This document shows positions 8,883-18,824 of a stretch of 64,000 nt of DNA, in pieces (position 1 is the first letter of the stretch; each line of letters starts with the position of its first letter). Under the pieces are notes generated by a model. The model ran no database searches. It was not told the DNA's origin and worked only from the letters and a program-made list of their open reading frames with translations. A program made the translations under genes and the position numbers. Source of the stretch: Bacillus oleivorans (GTDB lineage Bacteria; Bacillota; Bacilli; Bacillales; JC228); the NCBI RefSeq assembly GCF_900207585.1, contig NZ_OAOP01000006.1, positions 186,001 through 250,000 of the forward strand. Reading direction: 5' to 3'.

Positions 8883-10019
8883 TTACTCATAAATTCCAAA
8901 TGCACCATCTTGAATAGTCAGAACGATTGGATCCATGACCACATCGCCTTCTTCATCAAAGGAAATCGTGCCAAGTACACCTTCAAAATCTTTTGTCTCA
9001 GCTAAGGCATCGCGTAATTTATCCCGATCCGCTTCTCCAGCTTTTTTCAAAGCTTCTGCCACGATATAAAGTCCATCATAGGCTTGGGCAGCAAATTGGT
9101 CTGGTTCCTTGCCATATTCCTCTTTGTAGGCTGTAACAAACTCCTGAACTTTTTCACTTTCATTACCCGTAAACCATGGTGTGGCGACAATCAATCCGTT
9201 TGCGGCATCACCGGCAATTTCAATCACTTGTGGTGAGTTAAACCCATTTCCGCCTACAAAAGGAACATCGATCCCAATGTCACGGGCTTGCTTCATAATA
9301 ACGGCACCCTCATTGTAAAGAGCAGAACATAATATGAGGTCAGGAGCCAAATCTTTAATTTCCGTTAACTGTGCTTTATAGTCGGATTGACCCTTTTGGA
9401 ATGTTTGGGTTGTGACGATTTCCAGACCCAAATCTTCTGCTGCTTGTTTCATAGAGTCATAGCCAGCTTTCGTAAAGACATCATCATTTCCATACATAAT
9501 GGCTACTTTTTTCACCCCGAGCTTTTCAACAGCCTTTTGTACTGAGGCTGGAATAGCCAATGATTCTGGGATTGAATCTCTAAAGACATAATCTCCGATT
9601 TCTGGAATACCTTGGGCAGTTGTTGACGTTCCCAAAATTGGCACCCCATTCTGATCAGCAATCGGTCCAACTACTTCCATTTCGGTACTCAATGTCGGTC
9701 CGATGATCGCCGTTACATTCTCAGAGTTAATCAGCTTTTGCGCAGCAGATAGCGCCTGGTCTGGTGTACCGGCAGAGTCTTCAATCACCAGCTCGATATG
9801 GACCTCTCCCTCTGCATTAATTTCTTTTTGGGCCAATTCCAGTGCAGAAGTAATCGCCTCACCATAGGCTGCACCAGGACCTGTTATGTATGAAATCACA
9901 CCAATTTTGGCAGATACCCCAGATCCGGAGTCACCGCCTGTTTCCTCACTGCCTCCACATCCGGCTAGTACAACCATAACAATAATAAGAACAATGAAGC
10001 CTTTTACAAATCGTTTCAT
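8883..10019 (-). CDS. livJ: Branched-chain amino acid ABC transporter substrate-binding lipoprotein
   Basis: This 378-residue extracytoplasmic binding protein has a signal peptide ending in the lipobox LAGC, so Cys21 is the predicted lipid anchor. A Gly/Ser/Glu linker follows, and then a type I periplasmic binding fold with KIGVISYITGPGAAYG and AIIGPTLSTEMEVVGPIA, typical of LivJ/LivK. AGGAGG lies six bases before the ATG. It captures Leu, Ile, Val or related compounds and feeds LivHMGF. The exact substrate cannot be read from sequence. Confidence 0.93.
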   Translation of the reverse strand: MKRFVKGFIVLIIVMVVLAGCGGSEETGGDSGSGVSAKIGVISYITGPGAAYGEAITSALELAQKEINAEGEVHIELVIEDSAGTPDQALSAAQKLINSENVTAIIGPTLSTEMEVVGPIADQNGVPILGTSTTAQGIPEIGDYVFRDSIPESLAIPASVQKAVEKLGVKKVAIMYGNDDVFTKAGYDSMKQAAEDLGLEIVTTQTFQKGQSDYKAQLTEIKDLAPDLILCSALYNEGAVIMKQARDIGIDVPFVGGNGFNSPQVIEIAGDAANGLIVATPWFTGNESEKVQEFVTAYKEEYGKEPDQFAAQAYDGLYIVAEALKKAGEADRDKLRDALAETKDFEGVLGTISFDEEGDVVMDPIVLTIQDGAFGIYE

Positions 10020-10164
10020 AGATAGCCTCCTAGGTTAATAATCTTTAGAACTTTCAGATAATCAAAAATTATAAATTACTTATTAATATATTGCAAGAGA
10101 ATTTGATGCAGTTAATGTAGGTATTTTGTAAATAATACGCGATATACAACGATCTAAATAGAAT

Positions 10165-10317
10165 GCCTGTCACGTCCAGGATATTATCGAAAAAAATAGC
10201 ACCAGTGATGTCAGGTTCACTGGCGATTTGATTGAGATATTTAAGGAGGTAAAGGTGGAAAGAACAGAAAATCTCTTTCAAGCAGGAATTATTAAACATC
10301 TTAGGGGAAATATTTAA
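10165..10317 (+). pseudogene. Orphan coding remnant, unidentified
   Basis: Fifty codons read in one frame to a TAA at 10315. They give a protein-like composition (CHVQDIIEKNSTSDVRF and later EIFKEVKVERTENLFQAGI) but no start codon and no ribosome site. The frame is blocked by a TAG just upstream. It lies directly before the decayed recombinase and may belong to the same lost element. I do not recognise the family. Confidence 0.35.
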
Positions 10318-10322
10318 ATATC

Positions 10323-10550
10323 CATAAACAACCTTTAGCTAGTAATACTAAGCGTTTATTTATAGGTGAAAGAGGTCCTACGACCATGCAGTCAGCTCAT
10401 AACGACATAAAAAAATATGCAAAACTGGTCGGAATCCCACTTGAGAAAGCTCACGTTTAAGGCACCTTTTCTGGCTAAATCCCTGGTGTTCCAATACAGG
10501 ACATATCAAAACTAATAGGCCATACCAGTATTGAAGTAACCAAGATATAA
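10323..10550 (+). pseudogene. Decayed tyrosine recombinase/integrase, C-terminal part
   Basis: A single frame reads RLFIGERGPTTMQSAH, then KKYAKLVGIPLEKAHV, then a stop where the LRHTFAT motif should be. After GTFSG and a second stop it continues PGVPIQDISKLIGHTSIEV before a third stop in place of the active-site tyrosine region. This is the C-terminal catalytic domain of the XerC/XerD-like recombinase family, recognised by the KAHV, IQDI.KLIGHTSIE and IYL-like positions. The stops sit on catalytic positions, so it cannot be functional. It marks an old mobile-element insertion between livJ and the lipoprotein gene. Confidence 0.75.
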
Positions 10551-10725
10551 TTAGAGAAACCACAATCCCATTATGTTGGATTGATTAATAAATTGTAGGA
10601 GATTGGGGGATATAGTCCTTGATTAAGGCTAGGAAGTTGTTACCTGAAAATAAAAAAGCATTGTATCGTTAGAATGGAAACAAATAATTTTTTTTTCACG
10701 TCTTATTATGTAAGGAGGGGTAAAA

Positions 10726-11160
10726 ATGAAAAAGGTTTTTATATTAATTTTACTATTATTGACTTCTTGCCAAACAATTGATCCTAATGCAATAAAACTA
10801 AATGATGTTCTTTCATCGTTTGAAGAACAACAAATAACTCTTAAAGAAATTAAAATTAGTGGAAGAGACTTATTTGGAATGAAACTTAATGGAGTTAGAC
10901 CTTACTCATACGAATTAAATGATAAACTACTACTAATTTATATTTATAACTCTAATAACGAGCGTAAAAAAGGGTTACAAGAATTCCGAAATAAAACGGC
11001 AGATACAAATGTAGCTTCATTTAAACTTTATGAAGTTGAGAATGTGTTAATTTTTTATGTATATGAAAGAGATTTAAATGTTCATATTGAAGAAAAAATG
11101 AAAAAAGTTTTACCTAAACTAAAAAATCTTTCGTTAAAAGAATATGTCAATCCTAGCTAA
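10726..11160 (+). CDS. Small AT-rich lipoprotein, unknown
   Basis: This 144-residue protein has a short signal sequence ending LLLLTSC, a lipobox with Cys15 as the anchor. The mature part is charged and soluble, with no motif that I recognise. AAGGAGG precedes the ATG. The gene is noticeably more AT-rich than its neighbours and lies next to a dead recombinase, so acquisition with a mobile element is plausible. It stands alone between two minus-strand genes. Confidence 0.7.
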   Translation: MKKVFILILLLLTSCQTIDPNAIKLNDVLSSFEEQQITLKEIKISGRDLFGMKLNGVRPYSYELNDKLLLIYIYNSNNERKKGLQEFRNKTADTNVASFKLYEVENVLIFYVYERDLNVHIEEKMKKVLPKLKNLSLKEYVNPS

Positions 11161-11325
11161 TTACCTGTGGTTACCGCTAGTTTGAAAATAAAATCAGGGG
11201 ATAACGGCGAAGCAGGTCATTCTGATGGTCGGTAAGTCCTATCATTTTCTGAACAAAATTTGATAGTGTTTGTTTCCTTGTTATATCCCAAACAAAAACC
11301 AGCACTCTCCAAGTTAAAAGTCCAT

Positions 11326-11357
11326 AAAAAAAGGAACCAGTCATAAAAACTGATTCC
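11326..11357 (-). terminator. Terminator after the lamin-tail phosphoesterase gene
   Basis: On the minus strand GGAATCAGT and ACTGGTTCC pair around a 7-nt loop and are followed by seven T. It lies about 95 bases past the stop of the large gene. No other gene is visible between 11161 and 11449. Confidence 0.8.
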
Positions 11358-11449
11358 CATTTTAATCACTACTTTTATAAGGCCAATTAATTGCCCCATT
11401 CTAAATACCAGCTTTTTTGCTGATTACCATAGCCTTTTTATCTACACCA

Positions 11450-14400
11450 TTATTTTCCCTTGGGTTTTTCCTCATTACCATTATTGCTTGGTTTATCTGT
11501 TGATGTCTTACCTACATCTGTAGTAAATCGGAAAATATCAGATTGTCTTGTTGCCCCATATTCGTCTGTGATGTTCATATACCAAAAATAGGTTTCATTT
11601 GGTCGCAAGCCTGTCCACTTCGTGGCAGCTTTCTCACCAGACGATACTCCTTCATCTGTGCCGATCAACTGGTCAGAATAGACATTTACACTGAAGTAAT
11701 CTGTTGCAACACGTTTATTGATATCGATTAGTTGGTAATCTGCTGTAAAACTATCAACCCCTTCTTCATCAAAGAAGTTATAGTCATTTAGAATTGGAGA
11801 ATAGGTGACAACATCCACCGTTTCATCAACAGGATTAAATGTCAGGTACCGGACATATCCATTTCCGCCATTTGGACCGCCCTGGTAGTCAGCAAGCATT
11901 TCTAGAACTTTTCTCGTGGATCCATCCTGATTAGGAATCTCAGTAACCCGAGTTGCTACCCCATGATAATGGCCACCCACAACCATTTTTACATTTTCGT
12001 TCGGCACAATGATTTGATCGAATACATTTTGTGACATATTTGAAAGGGTTGCACTGTATTCTAAGTAGGCATGCATCACTAAAATAGCATTTCGGTCGGA
12101 GTGCTTTTTCAGCGCTTCATTTGCCCATGCAATGGATTCTGGCGTATCTTCCAAGCCAAAGCCAAGGTAAAGAATAATGAAGTCATGACCGCCAAATGAC
12201 AATAAATCATAGTGGTTCCGATTATTGTCCATGGAGCCGCCATACCACGGATTATCTTTATATCGATGTTCCCCAACCCATTTATGGTAATAAGAGTAGT
12301 CAATTCCATCGATAATACTATCATGGTTTCCACCAAGCACACCGTATGGAACGCCGGCATTATCCAGTTTTTGCAGGTTCCGGTCAGCTACCATCCATTG
12401 CTCATCACTGTTTGCCACATTTACGATATCCCCGGAATGAATCATATACTCAAACTTTCCATTATTATATTCGTCTACTATCCAATCACCTAAACCGTCC
12501 CAAATATAATGATAGCTTTCGGCATAATACTGGGTATCGGTTGCCCATAGGATGGTAAAAGGATCATTCGCATTTTTCACTTCGTCCTGTACCATTGCTT
12601 GAATTTTGCCAGCTTTAATGAAATGTTCTTTATCTACTTCCGCAGTAAGGACAATATCACTCTTATCCGCATTGCCTATGGCAGAATTCAAGGCTATCCA
12701 TTTTTCTTCCAGGTAGTCCCAAGCATAAAGGGTCACCTTACGATCTGGGAAGGTTTTCCCTTTCCAATAAAGCTCGACTGTATCTCCAGCTGAAAGTTCC
12801 TCATCCACGGTTACCTCGAATCGGTGATATGGGAATCCCATTGTCGAATCATTAACTAGGTATTCACCATCTGCATAAGCTATTTTTGCCTGATCCGCTT
12901 CAGACATTTCATTTTCACCAGCAGCTTCAATCGTTAACGGAGGCTCTCTGTCCGCAATATTGCTAAATCCTTCGATTCCATCTTTTCTTGCAAAATCATA
13001 CTTGCTTCCCTGATAAAAGGCTACATCCATTTTGTCCTGACTTGGATCGGTAACCTCTGCTTCTAATGTGACACGTCCAGGCTTTTCCGCCCCAAAATCA
13101 GCAGGAGCAACTTCAGCAGGCTGATTAGGTATTTCTGTATCGATCGTAAATTCTACCGAATACGATGATATATTACCTGCACCATCATAAACCGTCACAT
13201 GTAATGCATGATCTCCAGCAGCAAGCTCAGCAGAGGAGGTCTCATAAGGCAATGTGATGATTTCTCCGTTTAATGTTGCTTCCACATTGGAAATGCCCGT
13301 CATATTATCCGCTGCTTCTACATCAAATACGAAATGACCCTTAAGCTTTTCCTTATCCGTTATCATTTTTCCATTGGAATAAGTAATCCCTTCAATGACT
13401 GGGTCTGTATTATCGATGGTAATTTTCGCAAAATCAGCTTGCGCACCATTTCGATTTAACTGAAGTTCATAAGTTCCATCCTCATATGCTGTTGTATCAA
13501 TTTGTGTATACTTAGCCGTTAATTTTTCATCTGGAAGGTTAAAGATAAAGTCACTCTTCATCGGCTTTGTAAGGTTTGTATTCGTTGGTGCACTGCCATC
13601 CCCTAAAACGTAATATACATTTTCACGGTAAGGCAGAACCGTTTGCTGCAAATTACCTAAATAATTTCGAACGCTCTGAGGCTTAACTGTGGTTCCATCA
13701 GGTAAGACAAGATGGACATTCATCACTTCAAAATCATCAAAATTAGTTTTATTAAAATGCTCATCATGAATATCTAAGTCGTAAGGTACATTTTCGTTGC
13801 CTGAATGAATCGAGACGAGATGGTCTGATATAAAATAATCAGGAGGCATATCATAGGTGTACCATACTCCATCTACATAACGCGGTAAAATCCTTGTAAA
13901 GTATTCCCTTTCTCCAGCAGGATTTTTTGCACTTGCCGATGCTTGATAAATGTAGTCAATTCCTCCAGCCTGGAACCCTAATTGAACCTTGCCTGGTAAT
14001 GCAGGTGTCGTTTCAAGCTCCTGATCATTGAGGGAAATAACCATGGTATCATTTACAGATTCACCATATGCGTATAATCCAACCTTACCGCTAACCATAT
14101 CTCCATCAGCTAATGATAAGCCAACTTCTGGGAGCTCAATTCCGATTGCTTCTTCAATGACCGTCACCTGATTACCGCGTGAATTATAAGGAACCTTTGT
14201 CACATTGCCACTAGCGTCTTCTGTAATTACCATATAACGATATGCACCCAAGTCAGTGATATTTATTATGGCTTCATATACATATTTACCGTCGACTTGT
14301 TCTGTTAGGCTCATATCAACCTGAGTGGTAAAGTCTGTTAGCTGATCTTCAGCAGTGCCATACACTAACTGTGCTTTTGACAATGCTTCATTACTTGTGA

Positions 14401-17008
14401 TTGTAATCTTATTATCTGTTCCTGCCTGCATTTGATAAAACGGCTGATCATGTTCAATCATTGGAGCAGCCACATCTCGACCGGGCACCGCAGGAACTTG
14501 TCCTTTATCAATGCTGCCAGGATTAGAAAATGCTCTTGTACCCGTACGAACCATTGCTGTACCTGATTCAGGGTAACGATAGAGAACTGCACTATTTCGA
14601 ATATCATTAACCATCCTGTCCGGGCTGCCGATACTTGATGCATCATACCATGCTTCCACGATCATATCATTTAAGCTATCTGTGCTTGAAATGGCTAAAC
14701 CGCGATGCAAAGAGTTTGGCAAATTAAAATCGGATGAATCTTTATTATCGTAAAGAACAACTGTATTCTCTGCCACTGTTGAATTGAAATGAATATTGAA
14801 ATCCTCTACAGTTGTATACCCATCACGGACCGCTTCTTTTGCAAACCAAATGATACCTGTGCGATATGGCTCAATGGCTGTATCTTGTGTGATTGTCCAT
14901 TTTTTAGGTGCTGCAGAATGATTAGGATATAGATAAAAAATGGTATACCCATTTAAATTTAATACCTCATCGGAGTTGTTATAAACTTCCATGAATTCAT
15001 ACTGGTTCCCGCTGCCTTTACGATAATCCCCAGCTGGATTTGGGGTGAGTTCGGTAATTAAAATTTCTGGGGGACCGCTGCCTTTTGGATCATTTACGAC
15101 GGTCTCATAGATTTCAGTCTGAATCATCGCTTCGCCATCATTGGCTTCTATAAAGTAGTGAATCACACCCGCTGAAATTGAATCAGCAGGAATCGTATAC
15201 GAATACTCGTGATTTTGCGTTGCTTCCACGCCTGCTTCTGTAAATTCACCGTATGGATTCAAACGGTAAAACAATTTCACCTCTAATGAATCACCATCGG
15301 CATCATCTACCGTAAAATCAACCGTAAAATCTGTTCCAGTTTGAATCGAGCTTTCCGGATCATGTGTAATGACTGGCTTTACATTTGATGAGGCGACAAG
15401 CTGTTCTGCATTGACCGTACCAGGTGTTGGATCGCCTTTTCTCAGATAAGCAGCAACCGTTACTCCTTCCTGTGGAACACGTGTATGAAAACTTTTCCCA
15501 TCAGATACATCATCACCTGTAAATCTTATTTCACTGATGATATTGTTATTATTGTCCTTACTTGTAAGATAGAAGCTTCGATCACTGCTATTAGGAAGTC
15601 CGTCCTGATTGCGAACTTTAAATACCGGTACATTTTCGGGAATTTGATGGTATGCTCTGAAATCTGCTTCTGATAATTGTGCAGCATCCCCCGTAATCGA
15701 AGAGTGTGTTCGTTCCACCCATAATACAGCTGGACTGTTTGCAGGTATAATCACGTTTTGATCATTTGCATCGTCCGCAGCGGTTACAGCTAAATCCTTG
15801 GTGCCTGTTCGCCAATCATATCGAATTTTGTATTGACTATTAAAATCAAGCTCGTTATTACTATTGTTATAGATTTCGACAAACTCGAATAAATCATTCG
15901 ATCCTGCCCCATTGATATGGCTATTATCTTTGTCGTTAGGATATACTTCCGTAAAAAGAATCAAATAGTCTGGCTGCTCAACAGGATCTTGGGGTTGTTC
16001 TTCCGGAACCTCTTCTTCTGCAGAAGCAATAATCTTTGCTTGAAACGTATCGGATTGAACAGAAGCCGTTCCATCACTTACAGTCATATAATAATCAATA
16101 ACACTTCCACTGATTTCTGTTCCTGAAATTGTATAAGAAAAGACGGCACCTTCTAGTGACATATCCACTTCTTTATATTCTAAAGTAGCATCATTTCGAT
16201 AAAATAGATTAATAGTAAGAGGATCTTGATCCGCATCTTCAGCGGTTGCGGTTATAGTTAAATCTGAACCTTCCTTTACTGATTCAACAGGACTATGTAT
16301 AATAGCCGGTTCATTGTTACTCGCGGGAATGAGCTGCTCTTCATTTACAGCCCCTGCAGTTGGTTCCGCTTTTTTTGCAAAGCTAGCTACTGTGGCACCA
16401 CTTTGCGGAGCCCTTGTATGATAGCTTAAGCCGTCCCCAACATCCTCACTTGTATAATGGACATGGCTAATAATGTCAGCATTATTTTCATTATTTGTAA
16501 TGTAAAACCCTCTGTCGGTATTATTCAGCCCATCTTGCCCGCGCAGGATAAAGATAGGCACTTCAGCCGGAATATGATGATATTCTCTAAAATCTTCCTC
16601 CGTTACCTCTGCTGCTGCACCGGTAATGTTAGAGCTTGTCCGCTCTACCCACAAAACAGCCGGACTATTTGCAGGAATGATGACGTCAGCATTGGCTGCA
16701 TCATCGGCAGCAGTTACGGTTAAATCTTTACTATTAGATAGATAATCATATCTGATTTTATAAAGACTATTAAAATCTAAATCATGATTTGTCGTATTAT
16801 AGATTTCCACGAACTCAAATAAATCATTTTCCCCTGCTCCATCTATATGACTATTTGATTTGTCATTCGGATAAACTTCTGTAAAAATAACCGGCATATT
16901 ATTTTCTATGATATTCTGCTCACTGGAATCGCTAATCGCATTTGCGGTTTGTACAAATGGATTGAGTACGATTACCAAGCAAAGAATTATAGAAAGGATT
17001 CGTTTCAT
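11450..17008 (-). CDS. Very large secreted lamin-tail-domain metallophosphoesterase
   Basis: The 1852-residue protein starts with a clear signal peptide (MKRILSIILCLVIVLNPF, cleavage after TANA). Three lamin-tail domains follow (roughly 35-190, 345-500 and 645-800), each opening with a copy of IFTEVYPN or ITELTPNP. The first two are followed by Ig-like modules around residues 240-320 and 540-630. More beta-rich modules fill the middle. Near 1480-1740 lies a calcineurin-like phosphoesterase with DTQ, HSGDIVN, GGNHDS, VMHAYLE and GGHYHG metal motifs. A fibronectin-like module and a hydrophilic tail end the protein. There is no LPXTG motif, so it is probably released or held non-covalently. Substrates could be nucleotides, nucleic acid or phosphoesters. 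No partner gene adjoins it. Confidence 0.85.
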   Translation of the reverse strand: MKRILSIILCLVIVLNPFVQTANAISDSSEQNIIENNMPVIFTEVYPNDKSNSHIDGAGENDLFEFVEIYNTTNHDLDFNSLYKIRYDYLSNSKDLTVTAADDAANADVIIPANSPAVLWVERTSSNITGAAAEVTEEDFREYHHIPAEVPIFILRGQDGLNNTDRGFYITNNENNADIISHVHYTSEDVGDGLSYHTRAPQSGATVASFAKKAEPTAGAVNEEQLIPASNNEPAIIHSPVESVKEGSDLTITATAEDADQDPLTINLFYRNDATLEYKEVDMSLEGAVFSYTISGTEISGSVIDYYMTVSDGTASVQSDTFQAKIIASAEEEVPEEQPQDPVEQPDYLILFTEVYPNDKDNSHINGAGSNDLFEFVEIYNNSNNELDFNSQYKIRYDWRTGTKDLAVTAADDANDQNVIIPANSPAVLWVERTHSSITGDAAQLSEADFRAYHQIPENVPVFKVRNQDGLPNSSDRSFYLTSKDNNNNIISEIRFTGDDVSDGKSFHTRVPQEGVTVAAYLRKGDPTPGTVNAEQLVASSNVKPVITHDPESSIQTGTDFTVDFTVDDADGDSLEVKLFYRLNPYGEFTEAGVEATQNHEYSYTIPADSISAGVIHYFIEANDGEAMIQTEIYETVVNDPKGSGPPEILITELTPNPAGDYRKGSGNQYEFMEVYNNSDEVLNLNGYTIFYLYPNHSAAPKKWTITQDTAIEPYRTGIIWFAKEAVRDGYTTVEDFNIHFNSTVAENTVVLYDNKDSSDFNLPNSLHRGLAISSTDSLNDMIVEAWYDASSIGSPDRMVNDIRNSAVLYRYPESGTAMVRTGTRAFSNPGSIDKGQVPAVPGRDVAAPMIEHDQPFYQMQAGTDNKITITSNEALSKAQLVYGTAEDQLTDFTTQVDMSLTEQVDGKYVYEAIINITDLGAYRYMVITEDASGNVTKVPYNSRGNQVTVIEEAIGIELPEVGLSLADGDMVSGKVGLYAYGESVNDTMVISLNDQELETTPALPGKVQLGFQAGGIDYIYQASASAKNPAGEREYFTRILPRYVDGVWYTYDMPPDYFISDHLVSIHSGNENVPYDLDIHDEHFNKTNFDDFEVMNVHLVLPDGTTVKPQSVRNYLGNLQQTVLPYRENVYYVLGDGSAPTNTNLTKPMKSDFIFNLPDEKLTAKYTQIDTTAYEDGTYELQLNRNGAQADFAKITIDNTDPVIEGITYSNGKMITDKEKLKGHFVFDVEAADNMTGISNVEATLNGEIITLPYETSSAELAAGDHALHVTVYDGAGNISSYSVEFTIDTEIPNQPAEVAPADFGAEKPGRVTLEAEVTDPSQDKMDVAFYQGSKYDFARKDGIEGFSNIADREPPLTIEAAGENEMSEADQAKIAYADGEYLVNDSTMGFPYHRFEVTVDEELSAGDTVELYWKGKTFPDRKVTLYAWDYLEEKWIALNSAIGNADKSDIVLTAEVDKEHFIKAGKIQAMVQDEVKNANDPFTILWATDTQYYAESYHYIWDGLGDWIVDEYNNGKFEYMIHSGDIVNVANSDEQWMVADRNLQKLDNAGVPYGVLGGNHDSIIDGIDYSYYHKWVGEHRYKDNPWYGGSMDNNRNHYDLLSFGGHDFIILYLGFGLEDTPESIAWANEALKKHSDRNAILVMHAYLEYSATLSNMSQNVFDQIIVPNENVKMVVGGHYHGVATRVTEIPNQDGSTRKVLEMLADYQGGPNGGNGYVRYLTFNPVDETVDVVTYSPILNDYNFFDEEGVDSFTADYQLIDINKRVATDYFSVNVYSDQLIGTDEGVSSGEKAATKWTGLRPNETYFWYMNITDEYGATRQSDIFRFTTDVGKTSTDKPSNNGNEEKPKGK

Positions 17009-17251
17009 TCTCCTGCTCTCTCCAATCTCTTAAAAAATAGGGCTACAGAAAATGACAAATTAACTTGCAAATTTCCTTCAAATCCCCCTTTATTCTGGAA
17101 TTTCCATCAAGTTCTGTAATTAAATTCAGTGTAATTTTCAAATATTAACGGATGGTTACGACTCTGTTTATATTTATTTAGCAGGTGTAAAGAGGGATTT
17201 ACATAAGGATGTTTCTGAGGAAAATAGAGGCTCTGCGATAGTTTGAAACAT

Positions 17252-17285
17252 AAAAAATCCAACTAGAGACCTAGTTGGATTTTTT
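17252..17285. terminator. Bidirectional terminator after minJ
   Basis: The arms AAATCCAACTAG and CTAGTTGGATTT pair around AGAC with A and T runs on both sides. It lies about 105 bases past the minJ stop. The remaining gap up to the large gene (17009-17250) is AT-rich and presumably carries that gene's promoter, but I cannot place one with confidence. Confidence 0.85.
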
Positions 17286-17389
17286 GTCTAACCCTTATTA
17301 CTTAATCTTTATTCTTGTATAGAAATAGAAGCCATTATCTGCCTGATAGATCCAGTTCGAGTTAGTTACGAAAAATGTAAAGTTAACGT

Positions 17390-18577
17390 TTAAACCACTT
17401 CCGCCTCATAATCCTTCGCTTCTTCCACAAACAGCAGTCCAAGCTCATGATGCTCGCCTTCATAAAGGGCACGCTGGGCAAATCGCATCTCTCCGGCAAA
17501 GTTCAAAACCTCAAGCTTACAATACGCTCTGTTTTGCTGCAGGTAGTAGTAAAATTCCTCTGGTGTCTGGACAGAATGTCCATTTACTTTTGTAATCATT
17601 TCTCCAACTTTTAGCCCTAATTTTTCTGCGGGTGAAAAAGGATGGATACTTAAAATCACAAGACCCTGATTTCGAGCGGTGTACAAACTTGGTTTCGCTT
17701 CGTCTTTTATGCGCACTATTAACGCAATTGCTTCTCTGCCAATAATGGCTGCGCCAATGATGATATAGCTCACGAACAATCCGTAATGTGTCAAAAAGCT
17801 CGCTCCTGTAATCACAAGCCCTAACAGGAGGACATATTTCCCTTCTAATCGGGTTGCCACGTCTGTAAGGAGCCCTTGGAAACGTCTCCGATAGCCGATT
17901 GGTATTGGAAGGATGATGGGTACAAACATTTCCTGACCTATAGGGATAATTGGCCACCACTCCCATGGAGACGGCAGCTCACCGGGGACGAACAAAATCA
18001 GCGGGAAAAACCATAAACGATCGACTTCATGAACACCAATCATTCGGCCCCTTTTACTTTTTACAAGAAGAGGCGAAGTAAAAGCATCCCCATTTTTCAA
18101 AATGCAGAAGCCTTCAACCACCATTAACAGACCAAGTAAAAGCAAGAACGAAAGAATCGTACCGCTGTTCATTTCGATAGGAAATCCTAAAACAGGAATC
18201 TCCTCCATAAAGGAAGGCAAAATGGATGCAATGACGAATGCTCCGCCTAGTACATAAGCAGGTGAAAGAAGCTGATATTGCAGTGTAAAGGAAAGCAGAA
18301 AAAATAAAAGCCCCGCTATAACCATAACACCAGGTGAAACGGTAACGCCTAAAACAACCGTAACCAGCGAAAGAACTGCTCCCACTAGCAAGCTATATTT
18401 AAATGCCGTGCGCAGTTCCTGATAGCCATCAAAAATACGGCTATTAAACTGGGAACGTTCGCGCTTTACTCTCCGATACCCCATCAATACAGCATAAAAA
18501 ATAACATAATAGAAAATAGGAATAATAAAAAAGATACCAATTGCCTGTAAAATCTCAACCATCCATTCACTAGTCAC
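17390..18577 (-). CDS. minJ: Cell division topological determinant MinJ
   Basis: This 395-residue polytopic membrane protein has about eight hydrophobic segments and a C-terminal PDZ domain (about 300-380, beginning LVILSIHPFSPAEKLGLKVG). B. subtilis MinJ has 397 residues and sits next to ctpB, as here. It bridges DivIVA at poles and septa to MinD, placing the division inhibitor, and it also affects swarming. The gene starts with GTG at 18577 after a GAGGGTGG stretch. It is separated from ctpB by a terminator, so it may have its own promoter within 18578-18760. Confidence 0.88.
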   Translation of the reverse strand: MTSEWMVEILQAIGIFFIIPIFYYVIFYAVLMGYRRVKRERSQFNSRIFDGYQELRTAFKYSLLVGAVLSLVTVVLGVTVSPGVMVIAGLLFFLLSFTLQYQLLSPAYVLGGAFVIASILPSFMEEIPVLGFPIEMNSGTILSFLLLLGLLMVVEGFCILKNGDAFTSPLLVKSKRGRMIGVHEVDRLWFFPLILFVPGELPSPWEWWPIIPIGQEMFVPIILPIPIGYRRRFQGLLTDVATRLEGKYVLLLGLVITGASFLTHYGLFVSYIIIGAAIIGREAIALIVRIKDEAKPSLYTARNQGLVILSIHPFSPAEKLGLKVGEMITKVNGHSVQTPEEFYYYLQQNRAYCKLEVLNFAGEMRFAQRALYEGEHHELGLLFVEEAKDYEAEVV

Positions 18578-18733
18578 ATGCGCTCACCACCCTCGAAATC
18601 TCTTTCGATGCTAATCTATTACTCTCTATTGTAGCAAATTAATAGAGAAAAAGAGGAAGTTTTTTAATTTTCAGGGAAAGAAATGTAATTTCTTTTTTGG
18701 TTGGTTGTACTGGCTCGGAACATGAAAAAGAAT

Positions 18734-18760
18734 GAAACAGAAGAACCGTCCCTCTGTTTC
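18734..18760. repeat. ACCGTCCC element, single inverted copy
   Basis: The outer arms GAAACAG and CTGTTTC surround AAGAACCGTCCCT. This is the shortest of five copies of one element family in the window (others at 35721, 38704, 39345 and 42171). It lies just beyond the ctpB terminator. Confidence 0.7.
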
Positions 18761-18793
18761 AAAAAAATAGAACGTGCCGGTTAGACACGTTCT
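18761..18793 (-). terminator. Terminator after ctpB
   Basis: On the minus strand AGAACGTG and CACGTTCT pair around a 9-nt loop, followed by ATTTTTTT. It lies 32 bases past the ctpB stop. Confidence 0.8.
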
Positions 18794-18824
18794 TTTATAT
18801 CAAACTCCTATGGAGGAAGAACCT

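Noticed and set aside
10378-10563. Minus-strand frame over the recombinase remnant
   Set aside because: The plus-strand reading gives clear recombinase motifs, and the minus frame has neither motifs nor a ribosome site.
11217-11399. Sixty-codon minus-strand frame past the giant phosphoesterase gene
   Set aside because: It overlaps the terminator hairpin and has no ribosome site or recognisable motif.
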